Under the pieces are notes generated by a model. That model was not told the origin of the DNA and did not search any database. It saw only the letters and a program-made list of their open reading frames with translations. This document shows positions 23,242-34,480 of a stretch of 64,000 nt of DNA, in pieces. The position numbers and the translations under genes are program-made. The stretch spans positions 970,191-1,034,190 of the forward strand of contig VZRZ01007418.1 in the NCBI GenBank assembly GCA_013398175.1. Direction: 5' to 3'. The stretch is from Climacteris rufus. Lineage: Eukaryota; Chordata; Aves; Passeriformes; Climacteridae. The number at the start of each line of letters is the position of its first letter. Position 1 is the first letter of the stretch.

Positions 23242-26200
23242 AGGAGCTCTGTAACCTCACCCAGTTTTGCACTGACCCCAGTAACATGCAGCTGACATAA
23301 GTCCTTCCAAAGTTGAGCCCACATCTAGCTTTTAAATTCCACATCAAACTCACTGAATTCAACCATGGCAGTCTTTACTTAAGAACAAAAATCATTAAGG
23401 ACTAAATTTGAATTAAAAAATATTTCTGTCATTTATTTTGATCATTAAAAATTAGAGTCCAATCCGAATTTAGACTAAGGTTCAATCCTTTGCATCTTTC
23501 TATGTTTTATATCTAATGAACTTACAATTACTCCTCACTCATTTAAACACTGGCAAAGGACGATAAGATCAGCCTTTAACCTATTTTTTTAATTAAAGAA
23601 CAGACTTTAAGACACATTGCTAGTGATGGTGTCTGGGCCCTTGGTAATCTGGGACATCAACACAACAAAGGAAAACATTTGACAAAAATCAACCTTGATA
23701 TCGCAGCTTCGCCCTGAAGGAAAAAGCTTCACAGACAATACCTTGCACAGCACATCTGTGGCTGTTCATATGCCACTGGCCTGGCAGCACATATTAGGGG
23801 AAAATAAGATTAGATGAAAAGCCTCACTTGGATTTATTTTTCCCTGCTAGCATTCCAAAGCCAATGCTGGAAAAAGAAAAACTGAATTCTCTACTGACCA
23901 ATATTTCTTCAGTAGAACTCTTAATTGGAGTTTGATCACTGAGCATTTACACCGGGGGACACATAAGCCAGAAATAAAGAACCACCTCAGCTGGCAAATC
24001 AGACTGTTGGCCTTTGCCAATAGCCACTTGTTAATTTTAGTCAAAAACATCAGTGTTAACAGCTGATGATTTCTCCTCCTACAAGCAACAATTTGCAACA
24101 CATGCAAAGGTATTGACCCAGTACCTGTTTTAAAGTCACAGATGTCATTATGCAGAAATCACGTGAGCAAAAATTAAAATAAAAGTAACCCAGTATCACT
24201 AGTTTGCTCTTCAGTTTGAACTAATATGGGTATTTCCACTGCACAGTTAGCACTGGCAATAAGACCCACCAAAATCTCTTCCTAACAACTCAAAAATATT
24301 CCACTTTGCTTGTAGCATTTCCCATTTTAATTATGAGAAAATTAAAGTCAAAACTAAGGAAGGAGAGTAAAAAATGTTCATTTGCTGTTACTGTTGGTTT
24401 TAACCTGACATTGGAAACAAACAATCTGTTTCTGCTCTTTAGGTATGACATTAAATCTCTCTTATTTTCACAAAGTTTCCTAACTATCAATTTTTCCTCC
24501 TGTTCAGTAAGCAACCAAGTAGTGACAAGCTTTTGTACAGCATCTGAGGTTTCCTAAATGCCATGTTTATAAATATAACTGCAGATACAAATTATTCTTG
24601 CCACCTGTCCCTTAAAATGCTAGGCTGCCCTTTAAATGTTTACTTTACCTGAAGTTCATCCATGTTTTGGAAGTTAATGAGCCTCCTGAAACTGCTTCAT
24701 AAATATCTTCCTTTCTGCAGCCTTTCTTTTCTATAGGAAGTGTCTGGGGAACCTCTATAAAGATCACTTACATGTACTAAGAGCCTTTGTCAATTTGTGC
24801 ATCTTAAAACCAGAGTGAGATTCTTCATAGCAGCTGCACACAAGGTGAGCTAGCACACAGACTAATTGAGAAGTGACATTTCTTTCTCATATTCAAAATA
24901 AAACAATAATAAGAATGTAGAAGGACATGGCCTTTACTTCCAGGCCATCTGCCCATAGGCAAGAAACCAGGTTTGTACAGGGGGCTCCTCATAAGCACAC
25001 CTGAAGAATTCCAGTCTCTGCTCATTACTGTGGCTGGAAATTAATCAGGTTTCAGAGCTGTTTTGCAGTAGGCAAGAAGCTGAGCCTCAAAAACCAGATT
25101 AGGACTGTGTAGAAACCCTCTCTAGGTCAACTAATTGCCCTCACTTTCCTCAGTTCTGGAACAAAAACATGGAGACAGATTTTACTTTTAAGTTTTATAT
25201 GTGAAGTCATATTCCTCTCAATGGTATCACATGGGAATAATTACACTAGGATTTGGTTCAGTGCTTGTGAATCTCGAGATTTATTTTTTTCCCTCTGAAG
25301 AGCTGTCAAGGGAAACTAATTGTAAAGAACTGTTTTGATAACATGCTTTTAATGGAAATAATGATACCATTTTAGACTTTTTTTTTCCCCCCTGCATTCC
25401 AACCTTGCCAGATATCTTTCCAGACTGTAGACTGCTTAAGAATATGGACATAAGGCTCATGATGTGAGCAACCCCACTAGCATCAGAAACCTCCAAGACA
25501 AGCACAGGACTAAGCCGCTGAAAGGAGGGCTCATTATAAACACTTCTTTTGGAGAGCAAGATGAAAAGAGGAATATAAGTTAAATAAAAGCTCAGATATT
25601 TTGACATCACTTCTGAAGTAAGTCTAAGCATAACTTTAAGGGACATTACACCTATTGTGGTTAGGCAGCAAATCATAAAAATAATTATGCACTTTTCCCT
25701 ACACATACCCAGTTGCCTTATATCAAAGAGGATTTTCTGTTGGAGTCCTCATGCCTATAGCACTGGTGGGACTACACCTATAACCCTATTTACCAAACTC
25801 AGCCACTGCACCTCTCAGCAACTGAGCTGACAACAGTTTACTCAGAACACAAAGTAATAAAACTTGAAAGTCAATTTCTTTCCCTCAGTAAAGTATAAAA
25901 GGAAGCAAATAGATTTGCTAAAGACAAGGTGCAAATAAACCAGAGGAATAGAAGAGTTGCATACCCACCAGTGACAGGAATCTCTACCAACATTAAAAAG
26001 GCCTTTTGATAATAGCTTAAATCCAAAGGTCCCCCTGCAGCCCCTATTTGAATTAATTCAGTAATACACAGAAAATAAAAGAGCATGTGTGCATTTATGT
26101 GTGAAATAGAGGAAATGAATGCAGATGGCTTGACCTATGAGATGCAATCACTGTCTATTTTCTAGAGCTTTTATGGAAGGGCAATTGAGGGTTCAATATT

Positions 26201-27603
26201 AAATGAGTAAGTCCAGCTATGCACACTAAATTTGTCAGCCTCACTTGGACATGGTGACTCTTGTAGGTACTCAGCTCAGCCTAAATCCAAGACTGTTTAT
26301 AACTTATTAGAGAAGAGACTAAACTGAAAGTAGTCTGACTTGTCATACCACTGCTACATCATCATTTGACTCTGAATTTAAACTATTTACCTCTGTTCTC
26401 TCTACCAGAGCCCACCACAAAATATCACTAGAATGTTTTAGATGTAACTCACCAATTTTGGTATGAAAGGTATCTTCATGCAGGGATACATCCTGCTAAT
26501 CCCAGCAAAGCGCCGTCCTGACTTACAACACATCAAGGGAACCACAAGTGAATTTCGACCAGGCAGATATCTAATTATTTGGCACTTACATTAAAAGTTT
26601 TCCTCCTTAAGACCACACCGTGCTGCTGGATGGAACAACAGGTTCTCCACTGCTCACATCCCCTGCAATTTACTGGAGTCACCTCCCTGCAATCAGCAAT
26701 GCTGTAAAGGATACAGGTGGCTACAATCTACCTCTGAGTTATTAGTAAGTGGCCACCTGAGTGCCATCCCTAGTAATGAATGCAGTTTCTATACTTATAA
26801 GAGATCCTTAAAGTGTAGAAATTTCAGAAAAACAAGGAGAAAAAGTGTACATTCAAGCTACAGAAGTTTCACTCTTCCTCATAACACTTTGGATAACTTT
26901 TTCTTGGTCCTTGAGATTAGTTTAATCCTTATTTTACTCTAGATCCTGGATAGAAACAGTTAACACCAACGGAGAAATGATGCACTCTGGTCTATTGTAA
27001 GCTAAAAATAAGTTATACTGTAAAAGACTTCATAAATAAATCCTGAAGACCCTCTTAAGCCCCCACTCAAGTACATTTTCTAGGACCTTAATAAGGGCAT
27101 GATGCAGAAATAATCCTGTCTATCAGCCTCTGCTGTGAATAACAACACTTGAGTACTTCATCTTCTGCAATTCTCGAGCCTGTTACAGAGGTCACCATCC
27201 CCTCCTCACATATCTCACATCACTTGCTAGTGATCTGCCCACTCTGTTTCTCTGCATTCTATGTAATATGTTAATCTAGAAAAGTAACAAAAATTTGGAA
27301 CTTATTAAAAAAATAATAAAAACATGTACTTTGAGTAGGCACTTCATGTTACAAGCTGCTTTTTCTTAGTGACAGTTATTCTTAGCTGATTTTTCCACTT
27401 CTAGCCTCTGCCAAATCACTGACAAAGAATTGCAGGAAAGGATAACTAAACAGAGAGAGAAAAAGAAAGGCATATGTTGTAATCATATTAGATCTTATGC
27501 TATTTCTTTTAACTTCCAAGATTCAGGAAAGATTTCAAGCACATGTAATTGTTCTAATAATTGTTCTGCATTATTAAAACAAGTCAGTTTTAAAGCAACG
27601 TGG
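23242..27603. other. Non-coding unique sequence
   Basis: No recognisable gene or repeat. The longest open frame is 141 codons on the - strand (25281-25706). It starts at an ATG, has a hydrophobic N-terminal half and a Ser/Lys-rich tail, and matches nothing I know. An open frame of that length is expected roughly once by chance in 64 kb of this composition. Confidence 0.65.
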
Positions 27604-27935
27604 TATTCACAAAATCACAGGTTGGAAGGGACTACAGGGGGTCATCCTGTCCAACCTCCCTGCTCAAGCAGGGTCATCCCAGAGCACATGGCACAGGATT
27701 GTGTCCAGAGTGTTCTTGATTGTCTCCAGTGAGGAGACTCCACACCCTCTCTGGACAGTCTGTTCCAGTGCTCAGTCACCCACACAGTGAAGAAGCTTTT
27801 CCTCATGTTCAGGTAGAACTCCTGTGCATCAGTTTCTGCCCACTGCCTCCTGTCTTATTGTTTGGCACCACCAAGCAGAGCCTGGTCCATCCTCTGACAC
27901 CTCCCTGCAGACATTTAGACACTGATCAGTATAGT
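27604..27935 (-). mobile_element. CR1 LINE, 5'-truncated 3' end (reverse orientation)
   Basis: This is the complement of a CR1 3' end. On the + strand it begins with the terminal repeat (ATTCACAAAATCACAGG), then 'ttggaagggac', 'tgtccaacctccctgctcaagcagggtca', 'gtctccagtgaggagactccaca', 'ctctctggacagtctgttccagtgctc' and 'cctcatgttcaggtagaactcctgtgc', all hallmark CR1 blocks. About 330 bp remain. Its 3' terminal repeat and body differ from the copy at 4.4 kb, so the two belong to different CR1 subfamilies. No target-site duplication is expected or seen. Confidence 0.93.
27660..27850 (-). pseudogene. CR1 ORF2 C-terminal remnant, frameshifted
   Basis: Read on the - strand, the segment encodes the CR1 ORF2 tail: a block beginning FYLNMRKSFFT, then VTEHWNRL and REGVESP. 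After the ESP codons one base is missing relative to the family pattern ('cctcactgg' where the family has 'ccttcactgg'), so the remaining codons continue in another frame. No enzymatic domain remains. The element cannot move on its own. Confidence 0.75.
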
Positions 27936-29568
27936 GCACACTGATGCAATTATCATTGTTCAGGAAATTTGTTCTTAAGCTCTTTAAAATGAGGGGAAAA
28001 ACCACAAAGCAAACCACATAATTAGCAAGACCAAACAGCAGCAGTTACCCAGCTAAATGCTATTTATTCATTGTCTTACAGGCCTCAATCAGAAAAACCT
28101 CTTCAATAACAGCCTTACTTCATAGCTACTCACACACTTAAAATCAGCAAAAGCACTCAGCTCTATTTCAAAAGGGAAATCATTAAATATTTTACTAGAT
28201 CAAGGCATGCCTAGATCAAAGCTAATTACACAAATGCCTTTATTTCAATCATCTATAACAAGTTACTTTCTGCAGTGTTGCTACCAGAGGGTACATGGAC
28301 CATCCTGGGAGAAGAGTCACAGGTTTTGTTGAGAGGTTGGTTTGAAGGTGCTCAATATATGCTTTGTACATTTTCTAACATTACATGTTTTCCAATGTTT
28401 CATTTATCTCATCTGGGATATCAAATGATAGGCATCAGAGTGCCATCATAATGTCTGGGTTTTTTCAAAGAACTGTCATATCCTTTCCTCTCAGGCTAAT
28501 AAATCTACAGACCAGCAGCCAGTAGTGTCTTCCTTCACAGGTCCGAATACTTAATGAAAACAGATCCCCAATAAGCAGGATGAGAGCAAAACTGGCATTG
28601 CAACAAGAGCAGAGAGACACTACCTCTGAATGCAAACCCTGCCCTGCAGCCCACGAGCCCCAGAATTACACATTTAGTGCTTCCAGGTTTCCACCTTTTT
28701 TGCAGGAATGAAGGGCAGCACATTATTAATAACAGCCTAAGGCAAATTAAATGACATCATCAGCATTCTCCCTGGCTTCTCAATCATGCTGCTTGTTACT
28801 TGTGCTGGTTTTGCTATTATTTGTAAAATTTAATGTACATATAGGTGAAATATGTACAAGGGCATTACACAGCAAAATCTCAAGCAGGCTGTGCCTCCTG
28901 TGCAAGCATTCATCTTCCCTACAGGAAACCTTTTAGGTGCATGGAGCTGTATCTTCTCATCTGTGGTGAAATCTCATGCACACAAAAAAACCCCAAACAA
29001 AACAGTTTTATTAGTTTTCTGGCTGATCTTTTTAGCAAATATATTTTCATCCTTTGTGTCAGAGTGCAGGTTATATGAAAACAGTATGTGAAGAAATGCA
29101 ATTTTGAGAAACAAAGAATACTAAAAACCAAAGCCATAAAAAAGTCATTTGAAATGAAAGTCTAACAACACCTAGGAGAGACTGCATCTTAACTTCGTTT
29201 ACTCTTCACTCCTAAGCTTTAAAGACATTTGAGACACACAGTTCTGACAGAGAAATTCAGAGTACCTAGTGTGTGTTCAAGAGTCATGGAAACAATATAA
29301 TTTTTATGTAAAATAAAGCATCACCAAGAAAGTCACACTGAAGAGTGAGTCACCTTCTTTTGCATGCCATCCTTAGCTGTCAATGCTACCATTAGCTATA
29401 TAAATAAAGATAGAATATTAAGAAATTCATTTAAATTACTGTCTCTGAGCAAAATGTGAATAGTACAGGTCACACATGACACAGGGATGGAACAGTGACC
29501 AGAAAAGCCCAAATAAAATTCTTAGATATTTTCACAAGTTAACGCGAACTAGATCAGTGATGTGCATT
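27936..29568. other. Non-coding unique sequence
   Basis: No gene or further repeat recognised. Short A/C-rich patches occur near 28.98 kb. Open frames are under 80 codons. Confidence 0.65.
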
Positions 29569-29574
29569 TTTATT
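29569..29574 (-). terminator. AATAAA hexamer downstream of the 29.8 kb open frame
   Basis: TTTATT on the + strand reads AATAAA on the - strand, about 245 bases beyond the TAA of the open frame at 29818-30384. It could serve as a poly(A) signal if that frame is a terminal exon. The hexamer is common by chance in AT-rich DNA. Confidence 0.2.
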
Positions 29575-29817
29575 GTCTGTTAGCCAAAATATCAAATTTG
29601 TACAGAATATCACCAATTGCAAAAAAAAACAACCCCCACCTGGCAAAAGGAGTGCTTAGCTTTGGAAGTGATTGTCCAGTGTGATAAGGAGCAGAGGATA
29701 ATGCAGAGGTTGGGCATGGAAAACCACAGGTCGCTATTAAACACTGAAACCACACCTATCTCAGTAAATCCATGGGCTGAAAATGGTTGAAATCGCAGAA
29801 GGGAATGGAAAGCATTA

Positions 29818-30384
29818 TTATACAAGCTTGCCGTGCTGTTGTTGTTTATAGCTGCTGATCAAGACAGGACATCCTTTGTCTGAGCCAGTACTATTAGGTA
29901 ATAGAAGTGGTGTAACAGGAAAACAGACTGGATAAGATGCTACAAAGAGCACCACATCATTGCCTACAAAAGGTACAGTCCAGGTGGAAGTCTCACACAT
30001 TTTGCAGAATTTCTCATCAAACAACATTTGATTCAAATTCACTTTCACATCAAATGAAAGTTGGTGGCAAACCCCATGGCCTCTGTCACCATCTGAAGTG
30101 ACAGAAAAGGTAGTGTTCTGTGGGCTAATGTGGTTCTTGAAAGGAATTGTGCACATGGCCAGGCCAATAATAAAATACCCTCTAATCTTGTCTACATTCT
30201 TTTCTGTCCACTTGCTTGTTTCATTTGCATACTGTGATTGCTTGTTGCACTGCAAATCTTTCAGGGCAGGAATTGTCACTGATGTTTGCACAGGGCTCCA
30301 CACAGTAGGGAGCAAGCCTCTAGCCTCTACCAAAACAGAAATGGTAGAAAATAAGACAGGAGAGCAGCTGAGGGTAATGGCATG
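29818..30384 (-). CDS. Unrecognised open frame, possible terminal exon
   Basis: The - strand is open for 188 codons between stops, ending in TAA at 29818-29820. I do not recognise the product. It looks more protein-like than other frames here: mixed composition, about eight cysteines (including a CKMC pair), three N-glycosylation sequons (NET, NTT, NST) and a hydrophobic 'VVLFVASYPVCFPV' segment near the end. The first ATG lies about a third of the way in, so it cannot be a conventional single-exon gene unless truncated. A pyrimidine-rich run (30329-30357) ending in TAG at 30327-30329 would make a plausible splice acceptor. The coding part would then run from 30326 to 29818, and AATAAA follows at 29569-29574. 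A secreted or membrane-bound extracellular domain would fit, but this is inference. It may equally be chance: one frame of this length in 64 kb is not remarkable. Confidence 0.22.
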   Translation of the reverse strand, partial: HAITLSCSPVLFSTISVLVEARGLLPTVWSPVQTSVTIPALKDLQCNKQSQYANETSKWTEKNVDKIRGYFIIGLAMCTIPFKNHISPQNTTFSVTSDGDRGHGVCHQLSFDVKVNLNQMLFDEKFCKMCETSTWTVPFVGNDVVLFVASYPVCFPVTPLLLPNSTGSDKGCPVLISSYKQQQHGKLV

Positions 30385-32283
30385 TTAGTAATTTTAATTT
30401 TCTGAAAGCAGCACTAGACTTAAAGTGAGCAGCAGAAGGACTGGCAATGCAGGAGGCATTTTACCTCTGACACATGGCTACATGACTCACATTTTAGTCC
30501 TGTCTTAAAACTCACTTTCTCTGAAAGGCAATTTGTTCCTGCTCCACAGTGTCACTTATTCTGCAATAACAAATATCAGCTGCATAATAAAGTCCAAGTT
30601 TAGTTTTTATTTTTAACTGAATGCTCGTCATCTCCAGCAACATCCCCATTTTTCTTCTGTTTCTCTCTTCCATGTCTCATTGCTCCACTTTTGTCTTCAG
30701 CCTAACTGAGAAAATCCATCAAAAGGGCTCTCCTATTTTTGTCTGTGAGGGAAACTTCAGACCTGAACCACTGTTAATTCATTTTAATTCATGTTAATGC
30801 ACAGAAGGCACTGAAATTGGCACGGTAATAGGGTATCACTGTAATACATGGGGAGCTTTGCTGCCACCAACTTCAAATGAAGATTCATTTCCTTTTGGAA
30901 GCCTTATGTTCACAGCATTTCTACCTTCAATATTCTACAGTTTCCTCTACTGCTCACAGAAAGGTCAAGGTTTAGTGTTCCTTCAAATCTCCCTTTAGTT
31001 TAGCATTTTTATGTCCCAATAAATAGGTACAAATACTAGCTAGAGAAAAACATTGTTTTGTCTGTGATCAAAATGTTAAAATAACACTGTTGATGTCACA
31101 TCTGTGCTTGTTTTGGTGATATTATTAGAAAGTTATGGATGTTGCTAATTTGTCTAAATTCTTATATACCAGGACAAAAATTAAGGATTCATTTAATCTC
31201 ATCTGTCTTTGTGAAGTTACACCAATTCACACTAACTCTGAATTTGACTTACAACTCAATACTGATCTCTCATATAGCTCCCAGATTTCTGAAAAGACTT
31301 TCTTATGAATATTTTCAAAATTTCTTGAAGGTTCTGGGCCTTATTATTCTTCAAATCTCATCTGGGCTGTATCACTTGCATATTATCAAGCAGAATTAGA
31401 TTGCAGTAGCTTTACATTAATGTAACATCACAAATGTTCCTGGAATTGGTGTTACTGACCCTATTCTCTAAGTAAAATCAAATGAGAATTGCATAGCAGA
31501 GGGGAACTAAGCTCTCAATCTTTACTGAACAAAAAAAAAAAAACATATTTCCCCCCATCTTTCTTAACTCAGAGATGTGTGTATAAGTAATCTTTGGAGC
31601 AGATCCTTCAGAAAACCATTCTCCAATCCTCCTGCATATATGGTCTGAAAATAACATGGCTAAAGAGAACTTGTCTGATTTGCCTCCCAAACACAATGTG
31701 CTCTTGTTTTTCTTCACTCCCACTCTAGTTTCATACAAAACCTTTTCTTTCCAGCAGCATAAAAGTGAGTATATCTTTTTGTCATACATGGAATTTTTAG
31801 CATACTTTTAAATAATGAAGTGAGCAAAAAGGGGAATATTGCATGGCATGTTTGTCATTACCAATTTTTAACTTTCTCTTTCTATTCTGAAAATCATCCA
31901 TACACCTGTCTGAAGTGCGAGCAATCACAGAAGGAAAACACTGGTTGCTCTTCAGATCTTAAGTCTACCCTCTTTTATACAGTCTTTTTGTAACACTTTA
32001 AAGAAAAAAAAATCACTTTTATTTAAAAAATAAAAGAAAATATTGACTGCCTTTGTAAAACAAGAAGCACCCACATGGTCCAGCTAAGCAACTTTAGTTT
32101 CTGAACAACTGGCTAATAAAATGAGAAGACTTGTTTTCCACAGGAAGAAAATGAGAGATACAACACTTTCAAAGCAGTTTTACTAAAGCCCTATGTGATA
32201 AAACCCATATTTCAGTGTTGGCTTTTGCAAATATGAAAGCAGGTATTATATGCATCATAGACACTAATTTAGTAAAATAGTTT
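30385..32283. other. Non-coding unique sequence
   Basis: No gene recognised. It holds a run of 13 A at 31531-31543. The - strand frame at 31478-31789 (103 codons) reads through this run and is unconvincing. No upstream exon for the frame at 29.8-30.4 kb could be identified with confidence. Confidence 0.6.
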
Positions 32284-32626
32284 TGTTATGCAAATATAGT
32301 TATTAAATAGTTGATGTTATGATTAGATGTTAACTTTTGCTAGGGCCTGAGGCTATTGTAATATTACTAACTATTGTAATGGGGATATGGATACAAAAAA
32401 AAAAGGCGGGGAAGGGAAACTAACACCTGTGGAATAATGGACAAGAACCTCCTCAACTGACCACAAAGATGACCACGCATGCTCTAAAAAGGAACGAAGG
32501 AGTGTCCATGTTACACAGTTCCTGAAACTTGCAAAACAGCTTGAAGAAGCATTTGAATATGTATGGTTGTTTATGAATATGTATCTGGCTGATTTAATAG
32601 AAAGGATACTTAAGGAGAACTAATTT

Positions 32627-32659
32627 TGGCAATTTGGCAATTTTGGTAATTTTGGCAGC
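32627..32659 (+). repeat. Short GGCAATTT-type tandem within the LTR
   Basis: Three to four imperfect units of the form (TTT)TGGCAATT / TTTTGGTAATT precede the putative R region of the LTR. This may be family-specific LTR structure or local slippage. Confidence 0.6.
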
Positions 32660-32731
32660 GTGCCTCTGGCCCTGGACCAAGTACCCAGCGCTGTGACTTT
32701 CGCTTTATTGATTTTGTCCCCATTGTCATAT

Positions 32732-32737
32732 ATTAAA
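32732..32737 (+). terminator. LTR ATTAAA poly(A) signal
   Basis: ATTAAA lies about 50 bases before the LTR 3' end, where the R-region poly(A) signal of avian ERV LTRs normally sits. It could still end transcripts crossing on the + strand. Confidence 0.5.
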
Positions 32738-33056
32738 CATCTTTTTAAAATTTCTACAAAGAATTTGAGTAGCATTTCTCACACCTAGAATACCGCATAC
32801 AATCAGAGTGAAAAGGACAGCAAGAAGCTTAAATACAAAGATAAGTGGATTATAGAGAACACTGACAACGTGAAGCCTGTCAATATTTCCAGAAGAAAAT
32901 TCCTCATCTCACCCTGTTTCGTGCCACCCATGACCAAAGGCAGCAAATAAACCAACCAAACCCTGCACTAAGAACACCCCTGGAACAGGGAGCGGAACCC
33001 ATCAGGATGCACCTCATTTTGGCACTTACTGAGCAGGGAGGGAGGCTGTGTTTGAG

Positions 33057-33285
33057 CGCTGCGATTCTGGCATCCCCACGGCACGCAGGGACAGACTGTG
33101 CGCTGCTGAGGCCCAGGGACACGCTGCCTGCCAGGCACTGCGGCTGCTCTGTCACCGCTCACAGCCAGCCAAGGCCACGCTCAAATACATACAGAGGAAT
33201 AAAAACCCTCTGGGCACTCGCACGTCACTTAAGCAGCACAAAGCAATCCTACAAACAGGAATTGCGCCAGTTTTACAGAGCTGCG
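33057..33285. promoter_or_regulatory. Compact CpG cluster
   Basis: Thirteen CpG dinucleotides fall within 229 bp (11 of them in 33057-33224), against a background with long CpG-free stretches. GC content is also visibly raised. This is below the usual CpG-island length but resembles a small unmethylated promoter, an orphan island or a CpG-rich enhancer. Several frames are open on both strands (for example 33007-33363, +). I attribute that to GC content, since no peptide is recognisable. No TATA box or initiator is obvious. Confidence 0.35.
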
Positions 33286-34311
33286 AATTTACATGCAGAA
33301 TCCATTTGCCCTGTGGGTGGGTACATTGGGAAAGGAGTGTGTTTTGCAAGGCTCTTACGATAATATAGAAGTCAAGAAAGAATCCAGAGCATAACAAAGC
33401 CACAAAAAATAATTCAAAGATCACACTAACTTAATTTACTTGTTACTGTCAAGCTCCTCAGCTTAAAATCAAAAACTGATAATAAGAAATTATTATAAAA
33501 CTCAGGAAGGAAAATTCACAGTGTTTAGGGTAATTTTAAGATTCGTTTGTTGCCTACAGCATATTCTTACGCAGTATTATTCAACGTATTTTGTAATTTG
33601 AAAATATCACAAGATAGTAACTTCCCTCAGCCTCCCATTTCATCATCAGCATCTCCTTCTGCAGTTCAGATATCTGTGCCGTGGCTTCTCCAAAGCAAAG
33701 CAATCAAAACAATACACATGACCAAAGGACATGGATCTAACTATGGCTCAGCCACCCGTGATTCTGTCTCCATCTGACTGCTGCTAAGGAAGGAAACATC
33801 AGACCTTATAAGAAACTTGAAAGTTATTTTCAAACACAGGGCTACATCTGCAGGGGTTTTTTCATCCCCCCAGCAAGTGTTTTGTTCTATCTGTGTGTGG
33901 GCATTCAGTGCCTTTACTGAGATGAAGCAATTAGGACATATTTATCCAACCAATGGAAGGTAATCTGCTTTATTTTTTTTTTGTAATGGAAGGACAGGAG
34001 TAACAGGTGAGGAAAGAAGTGAATACTGACCTTGTCAGAACTTTTTTTTTCTCCTCAAAGGAGTGAAAAAAACATTATTTCAGAAAAATATGGGGTTGAG
34101 CCAGCAGATATAGCATTTGCATAATAAGCCCCAGCAGGCTACATACTACAGAGTAAATTACTACTGGGAAATACTCCATATAGATGATAATTTTGCTAGA
34201 TACTCTCTACAGAACAACTCAAGAGTAAAGATGCATAAAAGTTGTCATTATTCATAGAAATTATGTATATGTCTCCATAGATGAAAAGAAATGCAAGGAA
34301 ATACATGACAA

Positions 34312-34480
34312 AAATGTACATTTTATTGAAAAATACATTATATGTTTACATGACTATAATATTGTATCTGTATATTATACATGCAATATAGTAAATGTCT
34401 TACAAGTATATGTAAATATTTATAGATACACATTATATGTGTATACTATATATTAAATAGAAATAAAATCTGTGTGTAAC
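34312..34480. other. Extremely AT-rich segment
   Basis: About 170 bp that is overwhelmingly A and T, with many TATA/ATATGT alternations (for example TACTATATATTA). It lacks a fixed repeat unit. Such DNA melts easily and is typical of matrix-attachment or nucleosome-poor regions, but no function can be read directly. Confidence 0.5.

Larger units (their letters stand above)
32284..32783 (+). mobile_element. Solo LTR of an avian endogenous retrovirus
   Basis: The segment starts TGTTATG and ends CTCACA, the TG...CA boundaries of a retroviral LTR. Near its 3' end it has the layout of avian ERV LTRs: a 'cctctggccctggaccaagtac' block, 'cagcgctgtgac', a 'ttgtcc' block, an ATTAAA poly(A) signal (32732-32737) and a final 'gtagcatttctcaca'. 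Length is about 500 bp. A second TGTTATG at 32315 leaves the 5' boundary uncertain by 31 bases. No internal retroviral sequence or second LTR lies on either side, so it is a solo LTR left by recombination between two LTRs. No convincing target-site duplication is visible. Several CpG are preserved, suggesting it is younger than the CR1 copies. No coding sequence is present. Confidence 0.85.

Noticed and set aside
23054..23362. Open frames spanning the gap on the - strand
   Set aside because: They run through 73 N, so both the length and the residues are artefacts.
25281..25706. 141-codon - strand frame with a hydrophobic N-terminus
   Set aside because: A frame of this length is expected about once by chance in 64 kb of such DNA; no family resemblance, splice or poly(A) context.
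31531..31543. A13 run as the tail of a processed pseudogene
   Set aside because: The sequence before it has no recognisable cDNA-like content and no flanking duplication is visible.
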